6,665 bases of DNA from Oscillospiraceae bacterium (GTDB lineage: Bacteria; Bacillota; Clostridia; Oscillospirales; Ruminococcaceae), in NCBI GenBank assembly GCA_029062865.1, contig JAIDPG010000347.1, forward strand, positions 1-6,665. Direction: 5' to 3'. Shown piece by piece: positions 5,883 to 6,665 of this stretch (position 1 is its first letter; each line of letters opens with the position of its first letter). The notes beneath the pieces are model-generated. The model did not search any database and was not told where the DNA came from. It was given only the letters and a program-made list of their open reading frames with translations. The position numbers were made by a program, and so were the translations under genes.

Positions 5883-6194
5883 TTACTTGCGAACCTTATC
5901 CGCCGTATAAACGACCTCGGCGTAGATCGCCGCGACTATCTGATACAGCTCCTTAGGGATAGTCTCGCCGGAATTGAGCATTACGAGCAGCGCCGCGACG
6001 CTGTCATCGCGATAAACGGGCACGCCCGCCTCGTCGGCGATATTGACGATCCGCTGCGCAAGCTCCCCGAGCCCCGACGCAACGACCACGGGTGCGTAGT
6101 TCATATCCGGATTATACTTCAAAGCCACCGCCGCGTTCTGCCCATAAAGGCGCTTGTTATTCGCGGGTGGCATAGGGTGTCTCTGTCGTGCCAT
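5883..6194 (-). CDS. FlhB C-terminal-domain protein (YlqH/EscU-like)
   Basis: This 103-aa cytoplasmic protein corresponds only to the C-terminal domain of the FlhB/YscU export-switch family. It shows AAVALKYNPDMNYAPVVVAS (21-40), then GLGELAQRIVNIADEAGVPV (41-60), RDDSVAALL (62-70) and the GETIPKELYQIVAAIYAEVV block (76-95). These are the collinear conserved elements of the family. The NPTH autocleavage motif that precedes AVALKY in FlhB is replaced by YGQN, so the self-cleaving switch is absent. The membrane domain is also lacking. Stand-alone versions like Bacillus YlqH are common in Firmicutes, often outside flagellar clusters, and their role is poorly defined. The start has AAGGAG (6201-6206) six bases upstream. 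The next gene on the strand, pyrE, has its own promoter. Repeat copy 2 lies immediately upstream. Confidence 0.92.
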   Translation of the reverse strand: MARQRHPMPPANNKRLYGQNAAVALKYNPDMNYAPVVVASGLGELAQRIVNIADEAGVPVYRDDSVAALLVMLNSGETIPKELYQIVAAIYAEVVYTADKVRK

Positions 6195-6215
6195 ATAAAT
6201 CTCCTTATTTAAATT

Positions 6216-6316
6216 TAAAATTTCAAAATTCCCTCACCGCTGCTCCGCTCGCTCTGCAGCGCTGAGGGAACCGGTCAGCCTGCGCTTCGCTCCGGCTGAC
6301 ACTTTTTGAAATTTTA
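6216..6316 (-). repeat. structured intergenic repeat, copy 2 (MITE/REP-like or leader RNA)
   Basis: A perfect 13-bp terminal inverted repeat TAAAATTTCAAAA (6216-6228) / TTTTGAAATTTTA (6304-6316) encloses two arms. The variable arm is TTCCCTCA (6229-6236) / TGAGGGAA (6263-6270), with an inner CGCTG/CAGCG. The conserved GTCAGCC/GGCTGAC arm lies within 6270-6314, the 45-bp block identical to 4945-4989. The element ends 21 bases before the FlhB-like start codon, in the same orientation as copy 1. The variable-arm sequence differs from copy 1, but its pairing is kept. Confidence 0.8.
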
Positions 6317-6665
6317 CACTTCGCTGGGGGTGTTGCTGTTGTTGGTACGCCCCTTAACTGCTCTGCCGATTTGTTGCTGTTATCGTTATGCGCTTCAACT
6401 GCGCTATCGTTGTGTTACCGCATCTTCTTTCTCGGGGGGGCGGAACGCATCGAGCACGATCGCGATGACCGCGTCGCCAACGGTGAACGCTGCGAAAACG
6501 CGCCATTGACAATACAGAGTACGAACGTGAACGCGTTGCTGTGGGAACAGATCATCAAAAAGCAAATCAATCCGAAGAAACAGTTTCGCCGCCGTTATCC
6601 CGCAAGCAGTCGACCTCGCCTCTCAAAGCCACGCGAAAAAGCGGGCAAGGGGGGGGGGGAGAGGG
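6317..6665. other. end region without a confident gene
   Basis: This stretch begins with T/G-rich low-complexity text (repeated TGTTGCTGTT-like words, 6331-6412). It contains a G7 run (6434-6440) and an 11-G run (6649-6659) six bases from the end. No start codon with a ribosome site opens a convincing frame on either strand. The poly-G runs near a sequence end suggest poor base quality, so frames here may be broken by errors. Confidence 0.7.
6404..6622 (-). pseudogene. weak open frame, possible 3' fragment of an upstream gene
   Basis: A minus-strand frame is open from 6622 to a TAG at 6404-6406, 72 codons, without an ATG. Its last third reads plausibly as protein (for example FTVGDAVIAIVLDAFRPP, then EKEDAVTQR) with third-position G/C like the neighbouring genes. 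The upstream part is less protein-like. It could be the tail of a gene broken by a frameshift in doubtful sequence, or chance. I do not recognise any family. Confidence 0.2.

Noticed and set aside
5207..5956. 249-codon plus-strand open frame
   Set aside because: It is antisense to pyrE, across its promoter, and into the FlhB-like gene. It has no conserved domain and no promoter.
4873..6316. reading the two related repeats as a CRISPR array
   Set aside because: There are only two copies more than 1.2 kb apart with genes between them, no regular spacers and no cas genes.
6266..6665. plus-strand frame open to the window end (about 133 codons)
   Set aside because: It has no ATG, starts inside the repeat element, crosses both G runs, and the translation has no recognisable domain.

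Overview
The window looks like a small chromosomal piece, probably a metagenomic contig, from a Gram-positive anaerobe of the Clostridia, most like Oscillospiraceae/Ruminococcaceae. This is inferred from strong GGAGG-type ribosome sites, consensus sigma-A promoters preceded by A-rich CCCTTGACA text, the style of the ECF sigma and membrane-partner pair, and the mixture of AT-rich and GC-rich genes. No taxonomic marker is present. Both ends look like sequence ends: a (TA)12 run at the left, and an 11-G run in low-complexity sequence at the right.

Left part (1-2200, rightward). A regulatory region carries a perfect TTGACA-N17-TATAAT promoter whose -35 box lies in one arm of an inverted repeat. 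A 17-bp hairpin begins at about the predicted transcription start. This promoter drives a two-gene operon: an unrecognised AT-rich 153-aa protein, translationally coupled by TAATG to a MATE-family multidrug efflux transporter. A possible leftward promoter whose spacer is made of TA repeats sits at the extreme left edge. The operon ends at a 12-bp hairpin that can serve both strands.

Middle (2251-3422, leftward). An ECF-type sigma factor overlaps by ATGA a single-pass membrane protein that is probably its anti-sigma or sensor partner.

Right part (3550-6316, leftward). In order of transcription this holds a small FlhB C-terminal-domain protein (YlqH-like, without the NPTH cleavage site), pyrE (orotate phosphoribosyltransferase, with its own good promoter), and a 412-aa secreted-type or surface-type protein with two tandem FliD-C-like repeats and a strong terminator. 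No flagellar operon is visible. The FlhB-like and FliD-like genes are each preceded by a copy of the same 100-120 bp repeat. It has terminal inverted repeats and a 45-bp identical hairpin core, and both copies end 21-22 bases before the start codon in the same orientation. This repeat is the most unusual thing in the window: either a MITE/REP-like element or a structured leader RNA.

The last 345 bases (6317-6665) hold no convincing gene, only a weak leftward open frame (6404-6622) and G homopolymers that make the sequence there doubtful.
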